A DNA stretch of 64,000 bases, from contig NZ_FODV01000005.1 of assembly GCF_900110465.1 (NCBI RefSeq), forward strand, positions 328,063 to 392,062, read 5' to 3'. The stretch is from Halogranum amylolyticum (lineage in GTDB: Archaea; Halobacteriota; Halobacteria; Halobacteriales; Haloferacaceae). The position numbers and the translations under genes were made by a program. The notes under the pieces were generated by a model. It did not search any database and was not told the origin of the DNA. It was given only the letters and a program-made list of their open reading frames with translations. Shown one piece after another: positions 53,752 through 62,112 of this stretch (position 1 is its first letter; every line of letters begins with the position of its first letter).

Positions 53752-55068
53752 ATGCGGTTGATCAAGCTTCTCGTCTCTGAAGATTCTCTGGAGTCGACGC
53801 TCGACGTTCTCGAATCCGAGAACATCGACCACGTCGTGACGAAGGAAGCGAGAGAACGTGAGAACAGGGCTCTCGTCGAGTTTCCCCTTCCGACGCAGGC
53901 AGTCGAGTACGTGATGAACGAGCTCCGCGAATCTGGACTCGACGACCGCGAGTACACCGTCATTGCCAGCGCCGAGACGGCGAAGACGAGGAACTACTCG
54001 GAACTCGAAGACAGGTTCGTCGCGGGCGTCGAAGAGGACGACTCGGTCGCCCCCGAGGAGATCCGCGCGAAGGCGCTCGACATGCACCGGACCGCGTTCA
54101 CCTACTACGCGATGACGATCTTCAGCGCCATCGTCGCGGCGGCGGGACTGCTGTTGGACTCGCCTGCGGTCGTCGTCGGCGCGATGGTCATCGCCCCGCA
54201 GGTCGGGTCGGCACTCATCGCCAGCGTCGGGATGGCGCTGGACGACCGGCGGATGATCTGGCTCGGCTTTCGCGACCAGTTCGTCGGCCTCGGCCTCGCC
54301 ATCGTGGGCGCGTTCGTCTTCGGCATCTCGTTGAAGCACGGCCAGATCGTCACGTCGGTGCTCGACGTCTCGACCGTCGGACAGATAAGCAAGCGCATCT
54401 CGCCGGGGCTGCTGTCGATGTCCGTCGCGTTCTGCGCCGGTGCGGCGGGCGCGTTCGGGCTGGCGACGGCACTGCCGGTGTCGCTCGTCGGGGTCATGAT
54501 CGCCGCGGCGCTCATCCCGGCCGCCGCAGCCGTCGGTATCGGGTTCGCGTGGGGGCTCCCGAGCGTCGCCCTCGGTGCACTCGTCTTGCTCATCGTCAAC
54601 GCCGTCGCCGTCAACCTCGCGGGCTTTCTCGTCCTGTGGTACTTCGACTACCGACCGATCGACTGGGAGGACGACACCGCCGACGACATGATCAGCACGC
54701 TTCGCCGGTACACCCCGACCATCGTCGGACTCGTCGTGCTCGTCGCGACGTTCTCCGTGGCCGGTGGCCTCGTCGCCGCCGAGATCTCGTTCACCAACGA
54801 CGTCAACACGGCCGTCGAAGACGTTCTGGAAGAGGATCAGTACAACGAACTCGAACTGAATCAGGTACAGGCGGAGGTGCAGCTCTCGCGACACGTCGGC
54901 GAGACGCCGCAGGTGTCGATCGTGCTCAGTCGTCCGGCAGACGCGCCCTACCCCGGCCTCGCAGACAGGCTCAAACAGCGGATCGTCGCGGAGACGGAGC
55001 GTCAGGTGGAGGTCCAAGTCGAGTTCGCCGACGTCCAGCGGACGGAACCGCCGGAGCAACGGGAGTAA
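53752..55068 (+). CDS. DUF389/TIGR00341-family membrane protein, second copy
   Basis: 438 aa, same architecture as its divergent neighbour. Soluble N-terminus MRLIKLLVSEDSLESTLDVL, core motif GLLLDSPAVVVGAMVIAPQV, and AFCAGAAGAFGLATALPVSL. The C-terminal soluble part includes ELNQVQAEVQLSRHVGETPQ, parallel to LELMSVQAEYNDM in the other copy. Sequences are clearly homologous but well diverged, so the duplication is old. Divergent pairs may form heteromers or be expressed under different conditions. Followed 3 nt later by the convergent epimerase gene. Confidence 0.88.
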   Translation: MRLIKLLVSEDSLESTLDVLESENIDHVVTKEARERENRALVEFPLPTQAVEYVMNELRESGLDDREYTVIASAETAKTRNYSELEDRFVAGVEEDDSVAPEEIRAKALDMHRTAFTYYAMTIFSAIVAAAGLLLDSPAVVVGAMVIAPQVGSALIASVGMALDDRRMIWLGFRDQFVGLGLAIVGAFVFGISLKHGQIVTSVLDVSTVGQISKRISPGLLSMSVAFCAGAAGAFGLATALPVSLVGVMIAAALIPAAAAVGIGFAWGLPSVALGALVLLIVNAVAVNLAGFLVLWYFDYRPIDWEDDTADDMISTLRRYTPTIVGLVVLVATFSVAGGLVAAEISFTNDVNTAVEDVLEEDQYNELELNQVQAEVQLSRHVGETPQVSIVLSRPADAPYPGLADRLKQRIVAETERQVEVQVEFADVQRTEPPEQRE

Positions 55069-55071
55069 GAG

Positions 55072-55986
55072 CTACTCTCTGTAGGGTTCACAGACCCGTT
55101 CGACGCCTTCCTCGAAGCTGATCTGTGGCTCCCACCCGGTCTCGGCCTTGATCTTGCTGATGTCGGCCATCGTGTCGTGAACGTACACGTCGAACGGGTT
55201 TTCGACGTAGACGGGGTCGACGTCCGTCCCGAGAACGTCGTTTATCATCTCGACCATCGTGTTGAAGTCGTAGCTCTCGCCAGTGCCGAGGTTGTAGATG
55301 CCGTGTAGTTCGTGGTCGGCCGCGAGTTCGAGCCCACGGACGACGTCGTCGACGTGGGTGAAATCGCGGGTCTGCGTCCCGTCGCCGAACAGTTTCGGGG
55401 ACTCGCCGTTGGCGATCTGGTCGGCGAACTGCGCGACGGTGTTGGCGAACTCGCCTTTGTGCTCCTCGTTGCCGGCGAACCCCTGATAGACGGAGAAGAA
55501 GCGCATCCCGGCGAGACTGAGGTCGTAGTGGCTGTGGAAGTACTCGGCATAGCGTTCGCGGGCGAGTTTCGACGCCTCGTACCCGGTGCGTGCTTCGACC
55601 GGCATGTCCTCGGGAGAGGGTTCGGTCCGACTGCCGTAGATAGAGGAGGTCGACGCGTAGACGACAGTGTCACAACCGTCCTGTCGGGCCTGGTCGACCG
55701 TGTTGACGAACCCTTCGACGTTGACGCGGGCGCCGGTCGTCGGGTCCTCCTCGTGCATCTTGTAGGAGGAGAGCGCCGCGAGGTGGAACACGACGTCGAC
55801 GTCGGTCGGGAGGTCGTCGTCGAGGACGCTCGTGTCGACGAACTCGACGTCGTCGTGGAGGTTCTCGGGCGTCCCGAGATACAGGTCGTCGACGACGACG
55901 ACGTCGTTGTCGGCCGCGAGAGAGTTCGCGAGGTTCGACCCGATGAACCCCGCACCGCCGGTGACGAGAACACGTTTTCCGTTCAT
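55072..55986 (-). CDS. NAD-dependent nucleotide-sugar epimerase/dehydratase
   Basis: 304-aa extended SDR enzyme, GalE-like. NAD motif VLVTGGAGFIGSNLANSL; FHLAALSSYKMHEEDP; catalytic Ser region YASTSSIYGSR; YxxxK as YEASKL; and TRDFTHVDDVVRGLELA with YNLGTGESYDFNTM near the substrate site. It most likely interconverts UDP-sugars for S-layer glycans or exopolysaccharide. No glycan cluster is adjacent, so the exact sugar cannot be named. ATG at 55986 chosen; a start nine codons earlier is possible. Confidence 0.9.
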   Translation of the reverse strand: MNGKRVLVTGGAGFIGSNLANSLAADNDVVVVDDLYLGTPENLHDDVEFVDTSVLDDDLPTDVDVVFHLAALSSYKMHEEDPTTGARVNVEGFVNTVDQARQDGCDTVVYASTSSIYGSRTEPSPEDMPVEARTGYEASKLARERYAEYFHSHYDLSLAGMRFFSVYQGFAGNEEHKGEFANTVAQFADQIANGESPKLFGDGTQTRDFTHVDDVVRGLELAADHELHGIYNLGTGESYDFNTMVEMINDVLGTDVDPVYVENPFDVYVHDTMADISKIKAETGWEPQISFEEGVERVCEPYRE

Positions 55987-56137
55987 GTACGTAGCCCCCG
56001 GGGGGAGGAACAAAGTGTTGTCGCTCCGTCCATTCGGTCAGAGCCGTCGCCGCAGAGTTGTCAAATACATCGTATGTCAACCTAGAGAACGGTTTGGGGT
56101 GTCGAGAACTCGGTTGCTCACCGTGGTATCCATCGCA

Positions 56138-56143
56138 TTTAAG
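56138..56143 (+). promoter_or_regulatory. TATA box for the winged-helix gene at 56168
   Basis: TTTAAG in CGCATTTAAGAACATC, centred about 28 nt before the ATG, so the transcript is likely leaderless. Confidence 0.6.
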
Positions 56144-56167
56144 AACATCAATCCCGAATATGACCGT

Positions 56168-56701
56168 ATGTCATCAATCGAACTGACACCGAGTCAGAAA
56201 CAAATTCTCACGGCCCTGATAAATCTCTATCGGGAGTCCGAGTCCGCGGTCAAGGGGGAGGACATCGCCGGTGAAGTGAACCGCAACCCCGGGACGATCC
56301 GCAACCAGATGCAGAGTCTGAAGGCGCTCCAGCTGGTCGAGGGCGTCCCCGGTCCGAAAGGTGGCTACAAACCGACCGCGAACGCCTACGAGGCGCTCGA
56401 CATCCAGGAGATGGACGAGCCGGCGACAGTCCCGCTCTACCACGAGGGCGAACTCGTCACCGAGGCGAACGTCGAGGGGATCGACCTCTCGAGTGTCCAC
56501 CACCCCGAGAAGTGCCGCGCGGAGATCCACGTACAGGGCTCCGTCCGCGACTTCCACGAGGGCGACAAGGTGACGGTCGGTCCGACGCCGCTGTCGAAGC
56601 TCGTCATCGAAGGCGTCCTCGACGGCAAAGACGACACCAGCAACGTCCTCATCCTCATCATCGACGATATGACGGCCCCGACCGAAGAGCCGGAACACTA
56701 A
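56168..56701 (+). CDS. Winged-helix regulator, Rrf2/TrmB-like
   Basis: 177 aa. The N-terminal winged helix (5-75) is LTPSQKQILTALINLYRESE, then KGEDIAGEVNRNPGTIRNQM with LKALQLVEGVPGPKGGYKPT as the wing. The C-terminal domain (85-165) is acidic, beta-rich and looks like a small ligand- or nucleotide-binding module (VHHPEKCRAEIHVQGSVRDF). Haloarchaeal relatives are annotated as Rrf2-like or TrmB-like HTH proteins. No cysteine cluster for Fe-S binding is seen. Target unknown. Confidence 0.82.
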   Translation: MSSIELTPSQKQILTALINLYRESESAVKGEDIAGEVNRNPGTIRNQMQSLKALQLVEGVPGPKGGYKPTANAYEALDIQEMDEPATVPLYHEGELVTEANVEGIDLSSVHHPEKCRAEIHVQGSVRDFHEGDKVTVGPTPLSKLVIEGVLDGKDDTSNVLILIIDDMTAPTEEPEH

Positions 56702-56920
56702 CTGACTCGCGTTCTCGAATCGATTCTCTCTTCTCTCTCCTCCGAGCGGTGCGTATCGCGGTCGGGGAGCGGCCGACGACAGACGCCGACTCGACGTCCG
56801 ATGCTCCGAGAGCGGCGTCGCCGTGAGGCGACGTCCAGAGAGAACGGAGAAAACTGGGAGAGAACGAAGAGAATCGGGAGAGAGCGACAGAACGTCGAGC
56901 GCGTTCGTCTACGCGTCGAG

Positions 56921-58102
56921 CTACAGGTCGTCCCAGGCGTCGAACGCGCGCTTGGCCGAGGAGACGTCCGCGATCCAGCGAGCGGCGATACCCTTCTTCA
57001 GCAGTTTCGCGCCGGGTCCGCCGAAGGTGTTGATCGGAACGCCCTGGACGTCGTGGGCGACGGCCTTCTCGCCGACGGAGACGACCGTCCCCTTGTCGTT
57101 GTGGGTCCACGTCTTCAGCGGCCCGCCGCGGACGGACCGAACGAGGTTCTGACCGGCGATCTCGGCGGCCTGCCAGGCGGCCTGTGCGGTCGGCGGGGCG
57201 ACGGTGTCGTCGCCCTGGTCGACCAGCGCGGAGTCGCCGATGGCGAACACGCGGTCGTCGCTCGTCTGGAAGTCCTGGTCGGCAAAGATGCGGTTCGAAC
57301 GCTCGTCTTTGTCGACGTCCGCTTCCGCGATCTCCTCTTGACCGGTGATGCCGCCGGTCCAGACGAGTACGTCGTAGTCGAGTTCCTCGGGAGCCTCGTC
57401 CTCGCCGCCGCCGAGGGAGATGGCCTCCTCGTCGACCTTCGAGATGAAGTCGCCCGTGAGGATGTCGACGTCGGCGTCCTGCAGACGCTTCCGGAGCGCA
57501 CCCTGTACCTCGGGGTCCTGTCCGGGGAAGATCTCGTCGAGTCCCTCGACGATCTTGATGTCGATGGGTGCGCGGTGTTTGTCGCGGAACTCCGCGATCT
57601 CGCCGGCGCACTGGATCCCCGAGAGACCCGCACCGCCGACGACGATCTGTGCCGGTTCACTGCGGGAAGCCTCTTCGGCAGCGGTCTTGACCGACTCGTG
57701 GATCTCGCGGGCGTCGTCGAGGCTCTTCAGCGTGAGCGAGTGCTCCTCGAGGCCTTCGATGCCGTAGAAGGCGGTCGCGCTGCCGAGCGCGACGAGGAGA
57801 TAGTCGTAGTCGACGGCGGTGTCGTCGGCGAGCTCGACGGTTCGCTCGTCGGTGTCGACGTTCTCGACGTGTCCTTCGACGAAGTTCGTCGACGGCGACT
57901 TGATCTCGTCGGTCGGGATGGCGATGCTCGACTCGACGGACGGCTTCCGGATCACCCGGTGGACCTCGTGGAGCACGAGGTGGTAGTCCTGCTCCGAGAC
58001 CCAGGTGAGTTCGGCCTCGTCGTCGTCGATCTCCTTCTCGAACGATCGTACTGCGCCGGCCCCAGCGTAGCCCGCACCGAGGACGACGACCTGCGTAGTC
58101 AT
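56921..58102 (-). CDS. Type II NADH dehydrogenase-like flavoprotein
   Basis: 393-aa two-dinucleotide-fold oxidoreductase. FAD motif VVVLGAGYAGAGAVRSFEKE, NADH motif IVVGGAGLSGIQCAGEIAEF, and RVFAIGDSALVDQGDDTVAPP with PTAQAAWQAAEIAGQN closing the FAD site. The C-terminal TWTHNDKGTVVSVGEKAVAH and a terminal amphipathic segment fit peripheral membrane binding. It transfers electrons from NADH to quinone without pumping. Sulfide:quinone reductase is the main alternative, but the catalytic cysteine pairs are absent. Confidence 0.88.
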   Translation of the reverse strand: MTTQVVVLGAGYAGAGAVRSFEKEIDDDEAELTWVSEQDYHLVLHEVHRVIRKPSVESSIAIPTDEIKSPSTNFVEGHVENVDTDERTVELADDTAVDYDYLLVALGSATAFYGIEGLEEHSLTLKSLDDAREIHESVKTAAEEASRSEPAQIVVGGAGLSGIQCAGEIAEFRDKHRAPIDIKIVEGLDEIFPGQDPEVQGALRKRLQDADVDILTGDFISKVDEEAISLGGGEDEAPEELDYDVLVWTGGITGQEEIAEADVDKDERSNRIFADQDFQTSDDRVFAIGDSALVDQGDDTVAPPTAQAAWQAAEIAGQNLVRSVRGGPLKTWTHNDKGTVVSVGEKAVAHDVQGVPINTFGGPGAKLLKKGIAARWIADVSSAKRAFDAWDDL

Positions 58103-58236
58103 ACGCGACTGTCCGAAGGCATGAGATAAATGGGCTTTGGAACCGGCCGCCAGAGAGACGGCAGATGTTGCCGTACGCGTCCAAAAACGGCGAGTTCGTG
58201 TGGTATCGAGTGTCGTGGAGAGAGGGGGCGACCGAC

Positions 58237-59058
58237 TTACTCCAGCGAGAGACCGGCGTGCCAGTGGTCGACGCCCGCCTCGCGTTTCACCTCGTCCATC
58301 CGGGCGAGCAGTTTGACGGCGAGACTCGCTGTCTCGGCCGCGTTCGACTCCCCTTCGGTGCGGAACTCGCCGGTGACGCGGTTCGCGTAGACGGAACAGA
58401 CCGCGCCGGCTCGGAGACCGTAGACGTTGGCGACGGTGAGCAGCGCCGACGCCTCCATCTCGATGTTTTTGACGTTCGCCTCCTGTAGCTCCTCGACGAG
58501 CGACTCGCTACCGGCGGCACGGAACCCCTCGAACCCGGGGCGGCCCTGTCCGGCGTAGAAAGAGTCGGCGCTCATCGTCAGCCCGACGTGGTAGTCGTAG
58601 CCGAGGCGTTCGGCGGCGGCGACGAGCGCGGAGACGACCTCCTTGTCGGCGACTGCGGGGTAGTCCTCGCGGACGTAGGCCTTGCTCGTCCCCTCCTGTC
58701 GGACGGCGCCGGAGGTGATGACGAGGTCACCCACCTCCATGTCGGGCTGGATGGCGCCGCAGGAGCCGACGCGGATGAACGTGTCGGCGTCGACGCGGGC
58801 GAGTTCCTCGAGCGCGATGGCGGCGGAGGGGCTGCCGATGCCCGTCGACGTGACCGAGATTGGCGTCCCCTCGTAGCTACCCGTCGCAGTCCGGTACTCG
58901 CGGTGGGAGGCGATCTCCTCGTAGTCGTCCCACAGTGCCGTGATCTTGTCGACGCGCTCGGGGTTCCCCGGGAGCAGCACGGCGTTCGCGACGTCGCCGG
59001 GTTCGAGTTCGACGTGGTACTGGAACTCCTCGTTCGGGTCTTCGCTGTCGTCGACCAT
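58237..59058 (-). CDS. udp: Uridine phosphorylase
   Basis: 273-aa nucleoside phosphorylase-I enzyme converting uridine + phosphate to uracil + ribose-1-phosphate. Phosphate loop NAVLLPGNPERVDKI; VTSTGIGSPSAAIALEEL; FIRVGSCGAIQPDMEVGDLV; purine/pyrimidine-site IEMEASALLTVANVYG. Together with the cytidine deaminase gene nearby it completes cytidine salvage. In haloarchaea the ribose-1-phosphate feeds the nucleoside degradation (pentose bisphosphate) pathway. A minus-strand TATA-like CTTTTAC (about 59083-59089) is about 28 nt upstream of the ATG. Confidence 0.92.
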   Translation of the reverse strand: MVDDSEDPNEEFQYHVELEPGDVANAVLLPGNPERVDKITALWDDYEEIASHREYRTATGSYEGTPISVTSTGIGSPSAAIALEELARVDADTFIRVGSCGAIQPDMEVGDLVITSGAVRQEGTSKAYVREDYPAVADKEVVSALVAAAERLGYDYHVGLTMSADSFYAGQGRPGFEGFRAAGSESLVEELQEANVKNIEMEASALLTVANVYGLRAGAVCSVYANRVTGEFRTEGESNAAETASLAVKLLARMDEVKREAGVDHWHAGLSLE

Positions 59059-59141
59059 GGTACAGAAGGTGACGAAAGACGGTGTAAAAGCGTTTGGCTC
59101 TCGCGACGGGTGCTATACCGCCGAACGGAGGCCTTCAGGTT

Positions 59142-59163
59142 TTCGCGCGCGCACGCGCGCGAA
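59142..59163. repeat. Perfect alternating CG palindrome (Z-DNA-prone)
   Basis: TTCGCGCGCG-CA-CGCGCGCGAA: 10-bp arms, 2-nt centre, almost pure purine-pyrimidine alternation over 22 bp. It lies in the divergent promoter region between udp and the flavoprotein gene, 44 nt from the latter's ATG. In high salt this would favour Z-DNA or cruciform extrusion. Confidence 0.65.
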
Positions 59164-59206
59164 GCCCTCAAGCCATTCGAGCCCCGAGTAACTGACGAGG
59201 TTACTA

Positions 59207-61018
59207 ATGACACCCACGAGACCGTCGGTAGCCAGCGAGGCGGTGCAGGGCGTCGACGACGGCCACGACGTCGAGTACGAGGAGGTGACCGTCCCGGTCC
59301 TCGTCGTCGGTGCGGGGGCCGCAGGAGCACGAACCGCTATCGCCCTCCAACAGAGCGGTATCGAACCGCTCGTCGTCGGGAAACGTGACCACGGCGACGC
59401 ACACACGACGTGGGCCGCGGGCGGTATCAACGCCGCACTCGGCAGTCTCGACGAGGAGGACGACTGGACCATCCACGCCGCAGACACCTACAAAGAGGGA
59501 CACTTCGTCAACGACCCCAAGGCGGTCGAACTGGTCGCGAAGGAGATGCCCGACCGCATCCGCGAACTCGACGAGTGGGGGATGCCGTTCGACCGGACCG
59601 ACGACGGCGAGATCAACCAACGTTACTTCGGTGCGCAGTCGTTCCGACGCACCTGTTTCGTCGGGGATCGGACGGGCGAGGCCATCCTCGAGACGTTGGT
59701 CGAGAAAGCCCAGGAGTTGGAGATTCCCTACCGGGACAACGTGATGATCACCCGACTCCTCTCCGACGGGTCGCGAGTCTACGGTGCGGCCGGCTACGAC
59801 ATGGAGGACGGCCACTTCGTCGTCTTCACCGCCGAACACGTCGTGCTCGCCGCCGGGGGCTTCAGCGCGCTCTACAACCGACACTCTTCGCGCGACGAGG
59901 AGAACAACGGCGACGGGCCGGCGCTGGCCTACGAGGCCGGGGCGACCCTCCTCGATGCGGAGTTCGTCCAGTTCCACCCGACGGGGATGGTACAGGACCC
60001 CGACTGGGAGGAAGAGTGGTCGGGGCGCCTCGTCACCGAGGCCGTCCGTGGCGAAGGTGGCCGCCTGTTCAACTCCGAGGGCGAACGGTTCATGGAGCGG
60101 TACTCGCCGGACCAGATGGAACTGGACGCTCGCGACGTCGTCGCCCGTGCAATCGCTCAGGAGGTCCGTGAGGGCCGCAGGACGGAGAACGGGGGTGTCT
60201 ACCTCGACATCTCGCACCGCGACCGGTCGTTCATCGAAGAACGGCTGCCGCGGATGTACGAGCGGTTCCAGAGCCTCGGCGTCGACATGGCAACGGAACC
60301 CATCGAAGTCGCGCCGACGGCTCACTACACGATGGGTGGCGTCGACATCGACTTCGACACCGGCGAGACGGGTATCGACGGACTGTACGCCGTCGGTGAG
60401 ACCGTCGCGGGCGTCCACGGTGCGAACCGTCTCGGTGGCAACTCGCTGGCCGAGACAGTCGCCATCGGGAGACTGGTCGGCGAACACGTCGCGACGAAGG
60501 TGTGCGGCGAGACGCCGACGCTCCCCGGCGGGATGCAGGCGCTCGCCCGGCGGGAGTTCCGCGCGCTCGAAGCTCTAGAAGCCTCGGACGGCGACGTGAC
60601 GCCCGAGGAGGTCCACGAGGCGTTCGGCCGACTCGTCTGGGACCACGCTGGCATCCTCCGCGACGAGGAAGGTCTCCGCGAAGGGTTGCAGCGACTCCGG
60701 GAACTCCGTGAGCGGACCGCCGACCTCCGAGTCGACGGCGACCGGACGAGTCTCGCCTTCGAGTACGCCGTGGACCTCTCGTTCATGTTCACGGTCGGCG
60801 AGGCCCTCCTCCGGAGTGCGCTCGAACGCGAGGAGTCCCGTGGGGCGCACTTCCGCGAGGACTTCCCCGAGCGAGACGACGAGTGGCGCAAGAACGTTCT
60901 CGTCCGCCGCGGCGACACGGGGATGGAACTCTCGACGCGCGGCGTCGGCGAGCCGTCGCCGGAAGTCCAGCGGGCGCTCGAGGAAGGGTACGAGCTGAAC
61001 TACCACCATCTGGAGTAA
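59207..61018 (+). CDS. FAD flavoprotein of SdhA/FrdA/L-aspartate oxidase family
   Basis: 603 aa. The N-terminal FAD motif VPVLVVGAGAAGARTAIALQ, then DAHTTWAAGGINAALGSLDE (family THxxxAxGG-like text). The capping domain contains QFHPTGM and RGEGGRLFNSEGERFMERY with the catalytic Arg/His. TAHYTMGGVDIDF and GANRLGGNSLAETV close the site. No iron-sulfur or membrane subunit gene is adjacent, so it may be a stand-alone L-aspartate oxidase (NAD synthesis) or a soluble fumarate reductase. NadA/NadC are not nearby either, so the role remains open. Confidence 0.82.
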   Translation: MTPTRPSVASEAVQGVDDGHDVEYEEVTVPVLVVGAGAAGARTAIALQQSGIEPLVVGKRDHGDAHTTWAAGGINAALGSLDEEDDWTIHAADTYKEGHFVNDPKAVELVAKEMPDRIRELDEWGMPFDRTDDGEINQRYFGAQSFRRTCFVGDRTGEAILETLVEKAQELEIPYRDNVMITRLLSDGSRVYGAAGYDMEDGHFVVFTAEHVVLAAGGFSALYNRHSSRDEENNGDGPALAYEAGATLLDAEFVQFHPTGMVQDPDWEEEWSGRLVTEAVRGEGGRLFNSEGERFMERYSPDQMELDARDVVARAIAQEVREGRRTENGGVYLDISHRDRSFIEERLPRMYERFQSLGVDMATEPIEVAPTAHYTMGGVDIDFDTGETGIDGLYAVGETVAGVHGANRLGGNSLAETVAIGRLVGEHVATKVCGETPTLPGGMQALARREFRALEALEASDGDVTPEEVHEAFGRLVWDHAGILRDEEGLREGLQRLRELRERTADLRVDGDRTSLAFEYAVDLSFMFTVGEALLRSALEREESRGAHFREDFPERDDEWRKNVLVRRGDTGMELSTRGVGEPSPEVQRALEEGYELNYHHLE

Positions 61019-61022
61019 GTTG

Positions 61023-61051
61023 CCCACGACCGAAGTCGTGGGAGGAAGTCA
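61023..61051. terminator. Hairpin between convergent genes, resembling an IS200/IS605 end
   Basis: CCCACGAC-CGAA-GTCGTGGG followed by AGGAAGTCA. The 8-bp stem lies between the flavoprotein stop and the cdd stop, and the last TCA is the cdd stop codon itself. It could be a bidirectional terminator. The exact text strongly resembles the right-end hairpins of haloarchaeal IS200/IS605-type elements as I remember them, so it may be a scar of such an insertion. No TnpA/TnpB gene is present. Confidence 0.5.
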
Positions 61052-61468
61052 GTCGCCGTCGCGCTTCTCTTCTGCGGCTTCGAGCGTGCCGAGCGAGATA
61101 GTGTTCGGCAGCAGTTCGCCCAGCGTATACTCGGTCGTCTCTCCGTCGCCCTCGTCGCAGACGACGGGCAGATCCTCGTCGCAGAACTCCGCGAGCGTCT
61201 GTCGGCACATCCCGCAGGGGGTGACGCCGTCGCGGACGCCGGAGGTGACAGCGAGACGCTCGAACTCGGTGTAGCCGTTCTTGACGGCCTCGGCGACGGC
61301 GACCTCCTCGGCGTGGAGGCTGTTACTGTAGTTGGCGTTCTCGATGTTGCAGCCGACGAAGACGGTGCCGTCGCTCGTTCGGAGCGCGGCTCCGACACGG
61401 TACTCCGAGTACGGAACGTGGGCGTTGTCGAGGGCGTCACGGGCCTGCTGAATCAGATCGTCGGTCAT
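61049..61468 (-). CDS. cdd: Cytidine deaminase
   Basis: 139-aa zinc deaminase turning cytidine into uridine. The zinc/proton-shuttle motif HAEE occurs in SLHAEEVAVAEAVKNGY, and the second zinc motif is VTPCGMCRQTLAEF (PCxxC). The N-terminal YSEYRVGAALRTSDGTVFVG and NIENANYSNS bind substrate. Functionally linked with udp, 2 kb away on the same strand. Its stop codon lies in the hairpin described at 61023. Confidence 0.95.
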   Translation of the reverse strand: MTDDLIQQARDALDNAHVPYSEYRVGAALRTSDGTVFVGCNIENANYSNSLHAEEVAVAEAVKNGYTEFERLAVTSGVRDGVTPCGMCRQTLAEFCDEDLPVVCDEGDGETTEYTLGELLPNTISLGTLEAAEEKRDGD

Positions 61469-61555
61469 GGCCGGACGTTCTCACAGGGACGGTTTATAGG
61501 CGCCGACGGACGACAGAGAGAAAGAGTCTATACCGGTCGGTCCCGACTCCGAGAC

Positions 61556-61807
61556 GTGAACGACGAACGTACCGGACGACAGGTCCTGCTCGTCGTCGGC
61601 GGCGTCGTGGTGGGGTTGGCCGGTCTCATCGGCTTCTTCATCGGGTCGAACAGCGCAGCGTCGTCGCCGACGTTCGAGGTGTTCGAGACGGTGGCGTTGC
61701 CGACGACGCCCGTGAGCGTCGCTCTCTACGGGATGCTCCTCACGAGTATCGTCCTCGGCGGACTGTTCGTCGCGGTCGAGGCGGCCTCGCGCTACGACGA
61801 CCGGTAG
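61556..61807 (+). CDS. Small membrane protein, 83 aa (GTG start)
   Basis: Starts at GTG, reading MNDERTGRQVLLVVGGVVVG. Two hydrophobic helices (VLLVVGGVVVGLAGLIGFFIG and VSVALYGMLLTSIVLGGLFVAV) flank a Ser/Ala/Pro loop. A CTATACC box at about 61528-61534 lies 25 nt before the GTG, matching a leaderless transcript and supporting this start. Divergent from cdd. Function unknown. Confidence 0.65.
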   Translation: MNDERTGRQVLLVVGGVVVGLAGLIGFFIGSNSAASSPTFEVFETVALPTTPVSVALYGMLLTSIVLGGLFVAVEAASRYDDR

Positions 61808-61857
61808 CCGAGCGCGTCAAGCGCGGTCCTTTTGTCATCGGAGAACGGAGTCAGCGT

Positions 61858-62094
61858 ATGGCCACGCCTGCGAGCGAGCGGGACGCACCTCCACACGAGA
61901 GCGAGAACCGGAACCGCAAGCGCGCCGCGCTCGCCGTCTTCCCCTTCCTCGTCATCGGCGTCGGGAACGTGATCCTCATCCTGCTGATGGGGATGGAGAA
62001 GCTCTGGGGGTTCGCGCTGCTCCCCCCGGTGCTGTTCTGTTCGGTGCTCGCCTGGATCGTCTTCAGCACCGACTTCCTCGACGACCGGACTTGA
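61858..62094 (+). CDS. Small membrane protein, 78 aa
   Basis: A charged N-terminus (MATPASERDAPPHESENRNR) is followed by two helices: AALAVFPFLVIGVGNVILILL and LWGFALLPPVLFCSVLAWIVF, ending STDFLDDRT. Fifty nt after the preceding small membrane gene and probably co-transcribed. Family resembles uncharacterised haloarchaeal two-helix proteins; no function known to me. Confidence 0.75.
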   Translation: MATPASERDAPPHESENRNRKRAALAVFPFLVIGVGNVILILLMGMEKLWGFALLPPVLFCSVLAWIVFSTDFLDDRT

Positions 62095-62112
62095 GCTCCG
62101 CCGACCCGGGGG

